Positions 1-11,278 are shown, counted from the first letter of the stretch. The stretch is 64,000 bases of DNA from Elephas maximus indicus (GCF_024166365.1 NC_064834.1:61298001-61362000); one strand, 5' to 3'. A program made the numbers and translations. Notes: generated by a model from the letters alone, not told the origin.

Positions 1-648
1 GTTGACAAGGATGTGGGGAAATTGGAACCCTTATCCATTGCTGGTGGGAACGCAAAATCGTACAGCCTTTGTGGAAAACAGTGTGGCAGTTCCTCAGAAA
101 ACTAAAAATAATAGAACTAACATGACTCAGCAATACCACTCCTAAGTATATACCCAAAAGACTTGAAAGCAGAGACTCAAAAAGAGACTGGTACACCAAT
201 GTTCAGTGCAGCACTAGTCACCATAAGTCAAAAAGTACAAACAACCTACATGCCCATCAACAGATGAATGGATAAACAAAATGTAGCACATACATGCAAT
301 GGAATACTACTCAGCCAGTAGGGGAAGTAAAGTCTTGATACATGCTACAGTATGGATGGAGCTCAAAGACATTGTGCTGAGCAAAACAGGCCAATCAAAA
401 AGGACAAAGATTGTATGACCTCACATATAAAAAGACAAGAAAAGGCAAATGTATAGAGACCTATGTTTATTAGTAGCTACCAGGGGCAGGAGGGAGGGGG
501 AAAAGGGGGTAAAAGGTGATGGAAAAATCGCATCAATCGAGTGTAGGGTTGTACACCTGATTATTGTAATTTGCTGTCAGTAAGTTGTACACCTGTAAAA
601 AGTTGAATTTGCAAAAGTCATGTGATAGATATTTATTAAAAAAAAAAA
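1..648 (+). mobile_element. L1 LINE, 3' portion
   Basis: This looks like the sense strand of an L1 3' end. It has the familiar end-of-ORF2 text (GTGGAAAACAGTGTGGCAG, then the 'aatggaatactactcagcc' region), a G-rich tract near 490-510 and an A-run at 638-648. No open frame is left. The 5' end lies outside the window. Confidence 0.85.
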
Positions 649-656
649 CTAACTGA

Positions 657-1473
657 GGCTGCTTATGTACAGCCAAACAGCTCATGGGATTTGGTTCCTT
701 GGTTTAGAGGTTTAGGGTCATGGTTTCATGGACATTCCAGTTAATTGACCTAATAATAATGTGCTTAGTGCTTCTGTTCTACCTCCTAGTTTATTGTGTC
801 ATATCTGGGGTCTTAAAAGCCTGCGTACAGACATCTAAGGCACAGCAATTGGTCTCTATTCACCTGGAGCAACACAGGAAGGAGAGTCAGGAATAGGAGG
901 ATATGAAATGTGTAGCTAATTGCCTCCATGAACAACTGCCTCCTTTGCCATGAGACCAGAAGAACTGAGTGGTGCCTGGCTGCCATAACAGAACACTTTG
1001 ATCAAAGATTCCATAGAAGAACCCTGATCAAAAGGGGGAAAATGTAGAACAGAATTTCAAATAGTCATTAACTCTAGACTTTCTGGAGCCATGGAGGCTA
1101 GATGAACCCCTGAAACTATTGGCCTGAGATAACCTTCAAATGTTAAACCAAAAATATACCCTGAAGTCATCTTAAAAACAAACAATAGTTTAGCTTAACT
1201 AGTAAAAAAAGGTCTGCCTTGAGCATTATGGTTTTTTAAGAACTATCTATACGGGATCAAATTGACAACAGCAACTGGAAAGATTAGATAGGGATTTCAG
1301 GGGGCAGCGAGTTTATGTTAATGAAGCAGAAACAACTCAGAAAGGGTGAAAACGGTTGCACAACTCAAAGAATGTAATGAATGCCACTGAATTGTACATG
1401 TAGAAACTGTTGAATTGGTGTATTTTGTTGTTCTCAACAGCAAAATAAATAAATGTTAGAGAAAAAAAAAAAA
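657..1473 (+). mobile_element. L1 3' UTR of the afrotherian type
   Basis: A second L1 3' end directly follows the first and closes with its own A-run at 1462-1473. The 'aatgccactgaattgtacatg' stretch near 1380 is the end of an L1 3' UTR. Part of it (about 1075-1140) recurs inverted at 1965-2060, so this 3' UTR family is represented twice nearby. Confidence 0.7.
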
Positions 1474-1606
1474 GATCATTGGCAGAGCCAGAGCCACTGT
1501 CTGTGACATAAAAGTGTTTTAGAAATAAAAACCTGAGAGCAGTTAGAAACAGCTTATATTTGTTTTGTTTGATTTGTTTTATATTTTGTTGTTGAGAATA
1601 TACACA

Positions 1607-1957
1607 AACAGAATTTTATTTTCTCACAGTTTAGGAGGCTAGAAGTCCAATTTCAGGGTACCAGCTCTACGGGAAGGCTTTTCTCTGTGTCGGCTCTGGA
1701 AGAAGGTCCTTTTCTCTTCTGAGCTTCTGCTCCGGGGCAATCTTTATGTGGCTTCACATCTCTCTCCATCTCTGCTGCTCTTGGCTGCTTGCTTAATCTC
1801 TCTTATATCTCAAAAGAGATTGACTTAAAACACTCTACCTAATCTTGTCTCACTAACATAATAAATAGAACCCATTCCCAAATGGAATTATAACCACTGC
1901 CATAGAAATTAGGATTTACAACACGTAATTTGTGGGGACACTATTCAATCCATAACA
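1607..1957 (-). mobile_element. MaLR-like LTR, 5' portion retained
   Basis: Read on the minus strand it begins TGTTATGGATTGAATAGTG, the typical start of MLT1/MaLR LTRs, and runs to the 'ctcacagtttaggaggctagaagtcc' segment. Related copies lie at 10428-10982 (+) and 51062-51573 (-). The 3' end of the LTR is missing. Confidence 0.7.
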
Positions 1958-1964
1958 GACGATT

Positions 1965-2060
1965 TTAGGGACATTTTGATTTAAGGTTTAAGGCTTAAAG
2001 ATTATCTCCAGACAATAGCTTCAGGGGTTCATCTGCCTTCAATGGCTCCAGAAAGTCTGG
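1965..2060 (-). mobile_element. L1 3' UTR fragment, inverted
   Basis: The stretch is the reverse complement of the 3' UTR segment seen at about 1075-1140, including the shared 'gactttctggagccat' core, so it is an antisense L1 3' UTR piece. An A/T-rich stretch follows to about 2410 with nothing else recognisable. Confidence 0.6.
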
Positions 2061-2417
2061 ATTCCATGTGAAATTGAAATTTTATTCTGATTTTATTTAT
2101 ATTTATTTTTATATTTTTAAATTTTGTTTTAATTGTGCATACACATGATAAAAATTTCAGTGTAAGAGCTCTACCCGTCTTCCTTCCTAGAAATATTCTC
2201 TGTTATCTGTTTATTTTTTCCAGAAATATTCTCAGCATATACACACACATAGGTTACATATTCTATTTTAAACACAAATACAACATAGTCTACATACCGT
2301 TTTGTGCCATTTTTTTAATCAAACAATATTTCTTAAAGTTCATTTTGTTATCAGTTCATGGACTGCTATCTCATTCTTTTCAATAGCTGCATTGTACACT
2401 ATTGTATGGATATAAAC

Positions 2418-2530
2418 AATGAAAAAAAAAGCCAAACCCAGTGCCCGTCGAGTCAATTCCGACTCGTAGTGACCCTATAGGACAGGGTAGAACTGCCCCA
2501 TAGAGTTTCCAAGGAGCATCTGCCGATATA
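2418..2530 (-). mobile_element. AfroSINE, 3' half
   Basis: AfroSINE is a tRNA-derived, RTE-mobilised SINE restricted to Afrotheria. This copy shows the minus-strand signature: an A-rich start, then GTCGAGTCAATTCCGACTC, then 'ataggacagggtagaactgccccatag'. It stops shortly after 'tttccaaggagc', so only the 3' half is present. Confidence 0.85.
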
Positions 2531-2569
2531 TCATACAAAAAATGGACATTTGGATGGTTTCTAGGTCTT

Positions 2570-2725
2570 GACTACTATAAACTATGTTGCAACAAACATT
2601 CCTCATATGTAGGTCTTAGGTATTTCTGTTGGATAAATTCCTAGAAGTCGAATTTCTGGCCCAAAGGAAAATTACTTTTTTTTCTGCATTGATAAATATT
2701 GACAAATTGCTCTTTGGAGCACTTG
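2570..2725 (-). mobile_element. old L1 (L1M-like) fragment, antisense
   Basis: 'gttggataaattcctagaagtcgaatttctgg' and 'attgacaaattgctctttgg' are characteristic of antisense old L1M-type 3' regions. The piece is diverged and short. Similar pieces occur at 15108-15330, 29990-30300, 58540-58850 and 60430-60870. Confidence 0.55.
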
Positions 2726-4335
2726 GATCAATTTTCTCCCCACCCCCTGCCCAGTAGACTCTCAGAGCACCCCCTCCATAATGACAACATACAGGACATT
2801 GTTCAAAGGCTTCATCTTTGCCTATCTCATGACACCTGACAATTTGCACTTTAAATAAGTACAAGCACACCTACATTATTATCACCCCATTTTCCAAATC
2901 AGAGAGGTCAGCACACCTGCCCCAGGACACAAAGCCAGGGTCCACTGGGACTGTGAGCAACAGTAGACTGCAGAGAGAGGGCAGAAACCATGGACTGGAA
3001 CACAACAAGCAAAGCCAGAGATGGAAAACAGAGGCCAGGCATGGAAATGCTTGCTACCACAGATGCCCAAATATTGGCAATCAAGATAGGCGAAGGGGAC
3101 ACACAGGTCAAAACCAAGAGAAACCAAAGACCCAGCATTTGTGTCTTCTGCACTCCTGCCTGGGCCAGCCTAAGGCTAGACGTGGGTGTGATGAGCCATA
3201 TCAGAGATGGTAAGTCGGTCACTTGCTGGAGGAGTAGGGAGTTTGGGAACAGAGATAAGAACGGATGTTGGCATCTGGGTCTAATGCTCCAAGTATTCCT
3301 TTCTTTCTGCAATAAACAAGTTGGTGGTTCCAAAGCAGGAAAATGCAGGTTCCATTTTAAAAAGGGGGTGGGGGGAGGAAGGGGAGAGAGAGAGGTCCCT
3401 GTCCATAAACCACAGCATCCAAAAGAACCTAAGTTTAGTACCACTCTCTAAGCCTGTTTGGGAGCCTCTTGACTGCCAATTCTTCTAATGGGCTCCACTT
3501 CTGTGAACTAAGAGGTAATGGAATTGGCTTCAGCAAAAACAATGTTCTAAATAAAGAAATGCTATCAGAGCGACTGACCTTCGACAGAAAACTCTTCTTG
3601 CAGGCCTTGAACTTAAAAAGAAGTGAGGAATGTATGCTATGAGAGGGTGTGTATGTGTGAATATTATGAATTTCAAGCGTGGCTGAAAACTGTAAGAAAG
3701 TTCTACCATATCATTAGGACTAGCAAATAACCTTCAAGAAAAAAGATAAAGATGGTGGGGAAACTTGTTAGTTTTGAACTGGCCTCAGGGCCCATCAGGG
3801 TGTGGACAGTGTTACTCATGGATAGAACTCCCAAAGGAGTAGGTCTTTAAAGCCCCCCTCAGGGCTCATGGCACATGCCTTCACACCCATCCTGATAAGC
3901 CCGCATATGGAGTGCTCCAAGGTGGGCAGCATTGGGCATGAGGTCAACACTCAAAGACTCCTAAGGAAGTCTTGGCCCCTGAAGCAGCGTCATCCTAGAA
4001 GCTTATGTCCATAAGGAGATGCTTGCTGGGCACTGAGGGTCAGAATCAAGGAAACAAGAAGGGGGTCTCTGAGGGGATCCCAGGCTATTTGCCTGGAGAA
4101 GCCCAAGTGTGGTCTGTGGCCAGCAGAGGGTCTGAGATTCTGGGGTTTTTAGTTGTTACCTTTCTGAGTGAAGATAGTCTCTACTCCTTCCCTACCTTTC
4201 TGATTGTCTGTCTTCTGTGCCACCTACCCATTCATTCCACCAATTCAGGCAGTCAGTACATAAAGCACCACCACAACTCAGACTGTGCTAGGCATTGTGA
4301 GGACTCTTACACGAGGTGGTGGGGAGCAAAATTGT
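2726..4335. other. intergenic, no gene recognised
   Basis: About 1.6 kb of mostly unique-looking sequence. A G/A-rich stretch at 3362-3395 stands out slightly. Overlapping open frames of 153 and 178 codons occur on opposite strands here, but they match no family I know and mirror each other, as chance frames in GC-balanced DNA do. Confidence 0.5.
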
Positions 4336-4339
4336 AAAG

Positions 4340-4695
4340 CTGAGCTTGTCTGCACCCATAGCCCAGCAATTAATTCCACTCCTAATTATAAACTCCTTAC
4401 ACCTGTGTGAAAGATGTGCCTAAGGAATGTCCAAAGCAGCATTGTTCATAACAGTAAAAATACGAAAAACCCAACGTCCATCGCCAGAAAGAAATCATGG
4501 AATTGTGGTCTAGTCCCACTATGTAATATGCAGTTGTGAAAATGAATGAGCTACAGTTACTAGTAATAAGATGGATGAATCTTAGAAACAAAATGATGAA
4601 TGAAGAAAGTGGATTTCGAAAGACTACATACAATATAACCATTTTTCTGAAGCTTAAAAACAACCAAAACTAACAACATTTTCTAAGGAAATCAT
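4340..4695 (+). mobile_element. old L1 3' end fragment
   Basis: 'cagcattgttcataacagtaaaaa' followed by 'gatggatgaatcttagaaac' and 'gaaagactacatacaatataacc' is the order seen in old L1 ORF2/3' UTR sequence. It is diverged and carries no open frame. Confidence 0.65.
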
Positions 4696-5755
4696 ACAAA
4701 TGTGTCTTAAAATTTGTTTAGAACAAGGGAATTTTTTTAGAGCAAGAATATTAATTTTTAGAACAGGGATGCAGATGGCTCCAGCCTGGTTAGCATGGTG
4801 CCAGTTTAGCAAACCCAAATGAGCCTTCACCTCACCATGCTCCTTTACAAAATCCTAGGCAAAGACTGTGATTGGCCTTTTTCGGGCCACATGCCAATCC
4901 CTAGGCCAATCACTGTGGCCAGGGGAAAAGGTGTGGTGTGGTTGATTGGCAGGTTCAGCCTAACCTCAGGGAGTGAAGGAGGGGAGTTCCCTAGAGGAAA
5001 GGGAAGGCGGGGAAAGGATGCTGGACAGACAAATGCAGCAGAGGTCCACTCCAGGGGCTCAGACAGCAAGGGAAGTAGCAGCTTAGGAGCAAGGGACAGC
5101 AGTGAAACTCTTTAGAAAAGAAGGTCCTAGCAGTGTAGGCTGAAGGATGAGCAGAACTTGGGGGCTTTGGGGAGGGAGGGAGGAAAGGAGGCTCCCGTCA
5201 GACCCTGGAGGCAGAAGACTGTAATGCAGGAATGGCTCCGGGTGACCCTGGGGGAGCCATTTTAATTGTTCTGTGCCTGGTCGGCTCCAGGGTGTAAAAA
5301 CAAACCCTGATGGGAGGGATTCCCTGTAAATGGAAAATAGGTATGCAGAACGCAGAGCACAGGAAGTTGCGGAAGCAGGGAGGACGCCCCCACACAGGCC
5401 TCTGACTCAAGCGGACGTCTGGGGCTGTGGAGGGGGCAGGCTGGAGGTAGACTGGGAACAGAACACAGCTCTGGGCCAGGAACTCTTCATTCTAGAAGGA
5501 GTTGCCTAGAAGGATGGTTTCCATCCGGCCTAATCTGGCTGGCCACCCCCAGACCAGAGCCCTCAGCAATCCTATGCTCAGTTACTATGTCAAGAGGGGA
5601 CACTCAGTGTGGGGGACCAGCTCCTAGCAGGCTCAGAGGCCATCAAAGAACCTAAGGAGATGCTTGGACCTCCGGGCCCAAGAGTTCCTGCTCTAGAGAG
5701 AAGTAGGAAGGGGAGGGGGCTGCAGCTGCCAAATCAACAACACCATGTATACTTA
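4696..5755. other. intergenic, no gene recognised
   Basis: Unique-looking and moderately GC-rich (4850-5450), with several purine-rich blocks around 4970-5030 and 5165-5195. I see no exon-like frame with splice sites and no recognisable repeat. Confidence 0.5.
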
Positions 5756-5761
5756 CAAGTC

Positions 5762-5888
5762 CAGGGCTCTAGAGTTTGGCCTGGATTCAAATCCCTATTC
5801 TGTCACTTAGCAAGTGACCTGGGCCACTTGGACTCTCTGAGTCTCAATCTGTAAAATACTCATGACAAAGTAGTAGTACCTACCTAAG
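5762..5888 (+). repeat. MIR SINE
   Basis: The order 'ggattcaaatccctattctgtcacttagc', 'gtgacctgggccac', 'ctctctgagtctcaatctgtaaaat' and 'agtagtacctacc' is that of MIR in sense orientation, at the divergence usual for this ancient SINE. Confidence 0.7.
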
Positions 5889-6084
5889 GAGCAATTGGGA
5901 GCTCAGATGACATAACGTTATTGTTGACATGAGATATTCCATTGATGTTTGACTAGTTATAGCCATGAGTTCATAACTTACCCACCCTGTGGTAAGAGTG
6001 GTGAGCTCTCCAACAGTGAGAACAGCCACATAGGAACTAAATGACCCCACAATGTAGAGGGCATTGTGCATTGTGTTCAGAGCT

Positions 6085-6515
6085 CCTTCCCACCTCAGGG
6101 CTTTGCGTGTGCTGTGTCCTCCACTCAAAATATGCTTCCCTAGGACCCTGCATGGCTGCCTCCTCATCTTCCGAGGTTCAGGATAAATGCCACCTCCTCA
6201 AAGAAGCCTTCCTTAGTCAACCTAACTGAAAAAACAACATTCCGCCATCTATCCCTTTACTCCCTTTTACAGTCTTCCTGTTGCTGTGGTTAGGAGCTAG
6301 GGCAAACTGTGGCTGCTAACCAAAAGGTCAGCAGTACAAATTCATTATTACCCTCTGACATTAATCTATTTTATTTCCTTATTGTCTGATTCCCCTCTGG
6401 AATTTAAACTTGCTGAGGGCAGATACCTCTTTCACCACTGTATCCCTAGCCTGGCACATGATAGATGCTCAAATATATGTGGAATGAATAAGTGAAGAAA
6501 GACCTGGTAACGTTC
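6085..6515 (+). repeat. L2 LINE 3' end with an AfroSINE scrap inside
   Basis: This reads as an L2 3' end: 'gcctcctcatcttccgaggttcaggataaatgcc', then 'ctgagggcagatacctctttc', then 'gcacatgatagatgctcaaatatatgtggaatgaat'. It is interrupted at about 6300-6350 by a short sense AfroSINE piece ('gctgctaaccaaaaggtcagcag'). Confidence 0.65.
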
Positions 6516-6613
6516 AGACCTTGCATTTCAACAGAGGTTCAAGGAGCCTGAGTGAGTCCCAGAGACTGTGGCTTTGAGCCCTCACAACTCTCGTGGCCTT
6601 ATTTGCATATCTC

Positions 6614-6827
6614 AGGGTAGCTATGAGTCAGAATCAACTCAACAGCAACAGGTTTTACTCAGGGTCCAGAAACACTGGTGGCATAGTGGTGAAGAGTTTG
6701 GCTGCTAAACAAAAGGTCAGCAGTTCAAATCCACCAGGGGCTCCTTGGAAACCCAGTTCTGCTCTGTCTTATAGGGTCACTATGAGTCATAACTGACTCG
6801 ATGGCAATGGGTTTGGTTTTTTTTGGT
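6614..6827 (+). mobile_element. AfroSINE pieces, two in tandem
   Basis: A 3' AfroSINE scrap (6614-6658, 'gctatgagtcagaatcaactcaac') is followed by a nearly complete copy of the short subtype (6668-6827) that runs 'actggtggcatagtgg' to 'gactcgatggcaatgggtttgg' and lacks the middle segment about the agtctgcttcc box. Confidence 0.85.
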
Positions 6828-6835
6828 ACTCGGGG

Positions 6836-7412
6836 TCCTAGAGTCCCTAGGTGCTGCAAATGGTTATCACAGTCAGCTGCTAACCAAAAGGTTAGCAGTT
6901 TGAGTCTACCCAGAGGCATCTTGGAAGAAATGCCTGGAGACCTACTTCCAAAAAATGAGCCACTGAAAACCATATGGAACACAGTTCTACTCTGACACTC
7001 AAGGTGCTTTCCCAGTAAGCAAGGTAAACATGGGCTTACTTGTGCTTACTTACCAAACCATAGTAAGATGTGGTGAAATCCATATGAAATTGGTCACTAC
7101 AGATTAGTAAGTAAGCGCAAGTAAGACTGTGCTTACCTGTGCTTACTGGGTGATTCATCCCCGTCATGGATCCTAAATTTGAAGAGGCTTTGATTCTGTA
7201 GGAAGGTGCTTCAGGGTTGGGAGAGAGACAGATGCCAGCCATACCTCGAAGCAGAATCTTCGATGTGGTGAAAAAACATGAAATTGTTCACTACAGATGA
7301 TCTGGTAAGCAAGGTAAACACTATGTTTACCTTCCCCATTGGATAATCCGGCCCTGCTGACACTCATGGGGTTGGCATGACTTGGAGTCGACTCGATGGC
7401 ACCTGGTTATTC
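6836..7412 (+). mobile_element. AfroSINE split by a later insertion
   Basis: The left part (6836-7001) runs from the tRNA-like head through 'agttctactctgacactca'. The right part (7357-7412) resumes at 'ctgacactcatggggttggc' and ends 'gtcgactcgatggcacctgg'. The intact homologue at 13062-13240 reads straight through this point, so 7002-7356 is an insertion. Confidence 0.85.
7002..7356. mobile_element. unclassified palindrome-rich insertion
   Basis: The insertion is 355 bp and flanked by the direct repeat CTGACACTCA (6992-7001 and 7357-7366). Inside, 7011-7055 and 7105-7150 are imperfect inverted arms of about 45 bp (both outer ends read CCCAGTAAGCA when oriented). A second hairpin, AAGGTAAACA, is at 7311-7320 with its exact complement at 7324-7333. 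Segments 7066-7125 and 7256-7320 are diverged copies of one another. There is no A-tail and no coding capacity. The far end, read inverted, starts CAGGGCCGG, which recalls hAT ends, but the left end does not match it. Family unknown. Confidence 0.6.
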
Positions 7413-9180
7413 AGGGTCCTGGCTGTAAGGTCCTGGTTCAAGTCAAGCCATGGAGACTCCAAGACTGTGTACCACCAGTTGACTCCCTGGTTCCCCCTCA
7501 GGTTCAAGTGGTCCACCCAGACTAAATCTAGCCAGCTGGGCCTTAGCTAGAAAATCCAGCAGTCTATCAATGAATATTTGCAGAGAGCTTCCTGTGGGTT
7601 CACCCAGGCATGAGGTGAGGGCAGAGTGCCTTGATCTCTGCCGCTGGGGAAGGTCCTGGGGTTGGACTGACCTGGGAAGACAAGGCCTGTTGGATGTCCT
7701 CCTGGGTCAGCTGCTGTCCTGAAGCCTTCTGCATGGCATCCCAGCTGCGTCATCAACTACTAAGTCTATTTCCTTACAAGAATTTTACCTCCCTCCTTGG
7801 GTTTTTGTGGGGTTTAAAGGAAGATAATAGGTGTAAAGTGCTCAGCATAGAGCCCTGCACTCAGTAAGTGCTCAGTAAGAGGTAGCTATTCTTATTAAAA
7901 TAACATTTTTGAGACACTGAGTGGGACTCTAAGTGTTTTTGAGATTCCAGGCATTGGAGGGAGGTCAGTGTTGACCAGCTTTGGTGAGTGAGTGCCCGGG
8001 TCACAGACAATCCACAGGCCTGTGCACCTCCAAGTGGGGTCCCCACAGACCATTCCAAGAGACTGTGAAGTAGATGGTGGATCCCAGAAGTCTACAATTC
8101 AACAGGATCCTCCAGTGATGTTTAGGACCAGGAGGACTGAGAATCACTGCCTTCAGTGTGGCCACACTCAGCAGGCCAGCTCCCTCCCTTTTGTCTTTCA
8201 AAGCAGCAGCACATGGATGCATTTCTCCTGGGGGTGCCAAGGGAGGCTGGATGCCTCAACCCTGCCTTCAGCCTCCAGGGGCAGGGCTTTTCAATGTGCA
8301 ACCAGAGAAATACAGAGATCACAGATTTCAGGGGGCTATGTAAAAATGCAGATTCCTGGACCCCATACAGACCTTCTGAATAAGATCTACAAGGATGTGG
8401 ACCAGAATTCTATAAGAAGTTGAGTTAGTGAGAAGCCTGGCTCAGTGCCCTCGGCTAGGAGTGCCTTTCCCCCATCATTCTACCTTCTGAACTCCTTGGT
8501 CTTCCAAGGTCTAAATGTCACAAATCCTGTGCTGCTGACAATCCAAGGCTGAGCCAGGTCCTCATGCCCAGTGCACATGCCTTATCTGTGACTGCCTTAA
8601 TCTCACCATATTGCCATGATCTATGGAGGCTGTCATCTCCTCCCAGAGCAAGTTGTCTCCCTTGCACTTTTGTGCTCATCCATCCTTCTAACCTCAGCAA
8701 GTGGTGCACACTCAGCAGGTGCTCCATGAATGTTTGAGGTATAAATTTGGGGGTTAATTTTTTTCTCTTCTCTCGCATCCCTTATGACATAAAAATACTT
8801 AGAAGGCGAGGGTTGCATCCAAACACTAGTCTTCCGCTACAACCAGCCTTCCGTAAATACTTGGTGAGATGAAAGACTGACTCCAGTGTTGAAGTCAGAA
8901 CTTCCCATGGTTCCTAGTAATTAAGGAAGGCATGATTACTCACATGATCAAGGCTGACAACCTCCAGAACAAAGTAGAGTTTTTGCTTGCTAAGGAAGTC
9001 CTACTTAATGACTGGAAATTACCTTTCTTCCATTTTCCAGCCCCTGAGGTGTGGCTACCCTGAGGAAGCCAGAGGGCACCAGAGCCTGGAACTAATGTAC
9101 AGGACCACCTGGGATTTCCCTCCCTGACTACGACCAGGGAATTCTGCCAGCTAAGAGCTGTCATTATGTTTAAGCCAATG
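7413..9180. other. intergenic with MER5-like pieces
   Basis: Mostly unique-looking. About 8095-8150 and 8320-8400 ('aaaatgcagattcctggacccc') resemble diverged MER5 hAT fragments. Several overlapping short frames at 7990-8420 lie in different frames and on both strands, and none looks coding. Confidence 0.45.
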
Positions 9181-9339
9181 ACCAATGGCTTCCCATCTGG
9201 CCCAGATTAAAAGCCAAAGACCTTATGATGACTACAAGGCTCTTGGCAATCTACCTACCCATCCCACAACTCCCATCCCCCACCTCTTGTTATCTCTCTG
9301 ACGTCATCTCCTGAAGCTCTTCCTCAGCCTGTTTTTTTG

Positions 9340-9515
9340 TAAGTTGCTGTTCCACACGACCCATGTAGAACTGCTCCATAGGGTGTCCAAGGCTGTGACC
9401 TTTTGGAAGCAGATCGCCAGGACTGTCTTCCCAGGTGCCTGTAGGTAGGTAGGTTTAAACCACCAACCTTTCAGCTAGTGGTCAAACACTTAACTGTTTG
9501 CACCATGCAGGGACT
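9340..9515 (-). mobile_element. AfroSINE, diverged
   Basis: The copy keeps 'gtagaactgctccatagggtgtccaaggctgt', 'gaagcagatcgccagg' and 'aaccaccaacctttcagc', ending at 'tgcaccatgcaggga'. It lacks a clean 3' tail and is older than most copies here. Confidence 0.75.
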
Positions 9516-9536
9516 ATATCCTCCTCAGTCCAGATC

Positions 9537-9771
9537 AGAGTTTCTCAACCTTGGCATTATGGACACTTGGGGCCAGACAATTCTTTGTTGTGAAGGACTA
9601 TCCTGTGCACTGTAGGATGTTTAGCAGCAGCCCAGGCCTCTACCCACTAGAGGCCAGTGGCACCCCTTCTCCTGGTAGTGACAACTAAATGTCTCTAGAC
9701 ACGCCAGGTATCTCCTGCCCAGATGCCCCCCTGTTGGAGGTGGGGCAAAATCACCCCATTAAGAACCACTG
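9537..9771 (-). mobile_element. MER20 (hAT-Charlie) DNA transposon
   Basis: On the minus strand it begins CAGTGGTTCTTAATGGGG and runs through the 'ggccagacaattctttgttgtg' and 'tgcactgtaggatgtttagcagc' blocks (plus-strand text), as MER20 does. It is flanked by GTCCAGATC (9528-9536) and GTCTAGATC (9772-9780), matching the 8 bp duplication expected of hAT elements apart from one change. Confidence 0.85.
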
Positions 9772-10228
9772 GTCTAGATCACTGTTGCAACCACTCTGGC
9801 CTCATTGCTGTTCTCCAGGCACTTGCTGTTCCTTCTGCCTGGATATCTGCAGGGCTCCCTCTTGAGCTTCTTCCAGGTTTTTACCCAAATGTCATCTGCT
9901 CAGCTAGGTCTTCCCCAGCCATTGTATTTAAAATTGCAACCCATCTGAAAACCCCTAAAACCCTTCCTTGCTAAGTTTTTCTCCATAGCACATATCACCA
10001 TTCAGCATACCATGTGTCTTACTTTCTTTGTTTATTGTCTGTTTACTTCCACGAGAATGTAAGCTCTCTGAGGATGAGATTGTGTTTGCTTGGTATTTTG
10101 TTTTATTTAGATCTGCTCAGTCCACCACTGTGCTCCTGGATTTAGAACAGTGGCTGCCACACAATGGGTACTCGATAGATATTCATTGAATGAATGAATG
10201 AATTGGGCAGCCCTCATTTCTTCTTAAG

Positions 10229-11188
10229 AAGAATTGATGTCTTTGAATTATGTGTTGGCAAAGAATATTGAATATATCATGGACTGCCAGAAGAATGAAC
10301 AAATCTGTCTTGAAAGAAGTACAGCCAGAATGCTCCTTAGAAATGAGGATGGCAAGACTTCATTTCATGCGCTTTGGACACGTTATCAGGAGGGACCAGT
10401 CACTGAAGAAGGACACCATCATGTGTTGAATTGTGTCCTCCCAAAATACATGTCAGCTTGGCTGGACCATGATATTCAGTATTCTGCGGTTGTCCTCCAT
10501 TTTGTGATCTGATGTAATTTGCCTATGTGTTGTAAATCCTAATCTCTGCCTGTGGTTAATGATGCAAGATTAGGTTATGTTAAAGAGAATAAGAGTGGTA
10601 TATAAACCCTTACTCAGGTCACAGTCCTGATTCAATGTAAAGGGAGTTTTCCTGAGGTGTGGCCTGCATCACCTTTTATCTTACAAGAGATAAAAGGAGA
10701 GCCAAGTGAGCAGAGAGGGACCCCATTACCACCAAGCAAGAAAGCCAGGAGCACAGCGTGTCCTTTTTGGACCTGGGGTCTCTGCGCTGAGAAGCTTCTA
10801 GACGAGGGGAAGATTAATGACAAGGACCTTCCCCCAGAGCCAACAGAGAGAGAAAGCCTTCCTCTGGAGCTGACACCTTGAATTTGGACTTCTTTCCTCC
10901 TAGAATGTGAGAGAAAAAATTTGTTTGTTAAAGCCATTCACTTGTGATATTTCTGTTATAGTAGCACTAGATAACTAAAACAGAATTCATTCTTGGTAAA
11001 GCAGAGGGTTGGTGAAAAAGAGGAAGACTCTCAGTGAGATGGACTGACACAGTGGCTGCAACAATGGCTCAAACATAGCAACGATTGTGAGGATGGTGCA
11101 GGACCAGGCAGTGTTTCATTCTGTTGTACGCAGAGTAGCTCTGAGTCAGAACTGGCTTGACGGCACCTAACAACAACAACAATTTCTT
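10229..11188 (+). mobile_element. RTE LINE 3' end, split by an LTR
   Basis: The first part, 10229-10427, carries the last coding stretch of an RTE element ('catggactgccagaagaatg', 'agtacagccagaatgctcctta'). The second, 10983-11188, continues with 'cttggtaaagcagagggt' and ends in the (AACAAC)n tail. A solo LTR occupies the middle. The frames are broken and nothing can be translated intact. Confidence 0.85.
10428..10982 (+). mobile_element. solo MaLR-like LTR inside the RTE copy
   Basis: It begins TGTGTTGAATTGTGTCCTCC and ends near 'agcactagataactaaaaca', so it has TG...CA ends. A TATA-like 'gtggtatataaaccc' lies at about 10595-10610. It is the inverted counterpart of 51062-51573. No internal retroviral region is present, as expected for a solo LTR. 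It is younger than the RTE copy it interrupts. Confidence 0.75.
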
Positions 11189-11278
11189 CCAGTTTTGGAG
11201 GCTCCCAGTCAAGAGAGACGACAAAACTGTCACTTCTGTTACTATGCTCATCTAGGTGAAACCAAATCGTTAACATTT

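Larger units (their letters stand above)
9181..10205 (+). repeat. L2 LINE 3' end, interrupted twice
   Basis: L2 text starts about 9181 ('ggcttcccatctggcccag'), is broken by an AfroSINE (9340-9515) and by MER20 (9537-9771), then continues from 9772 to the closing 'gatagatattcattgaatgaatgaatgaat' at 10205. The order gives relative ages: L2 is oldest and the other two came later. Confidence 0.65.

Noticed and set aside
2908-3451. 178-codon (-) and 153-codon (+) frames overlapping each other
   Set aside because: Opposing frames over the same DNA without any family match; best explained by chance.
10595-10610. TATA-like 'gtatataaac' as the promoter of an unknown gene
   Set aside because: It lies within the solo LTR at 10428-10982 at the position expected for that LTR's own promoter.
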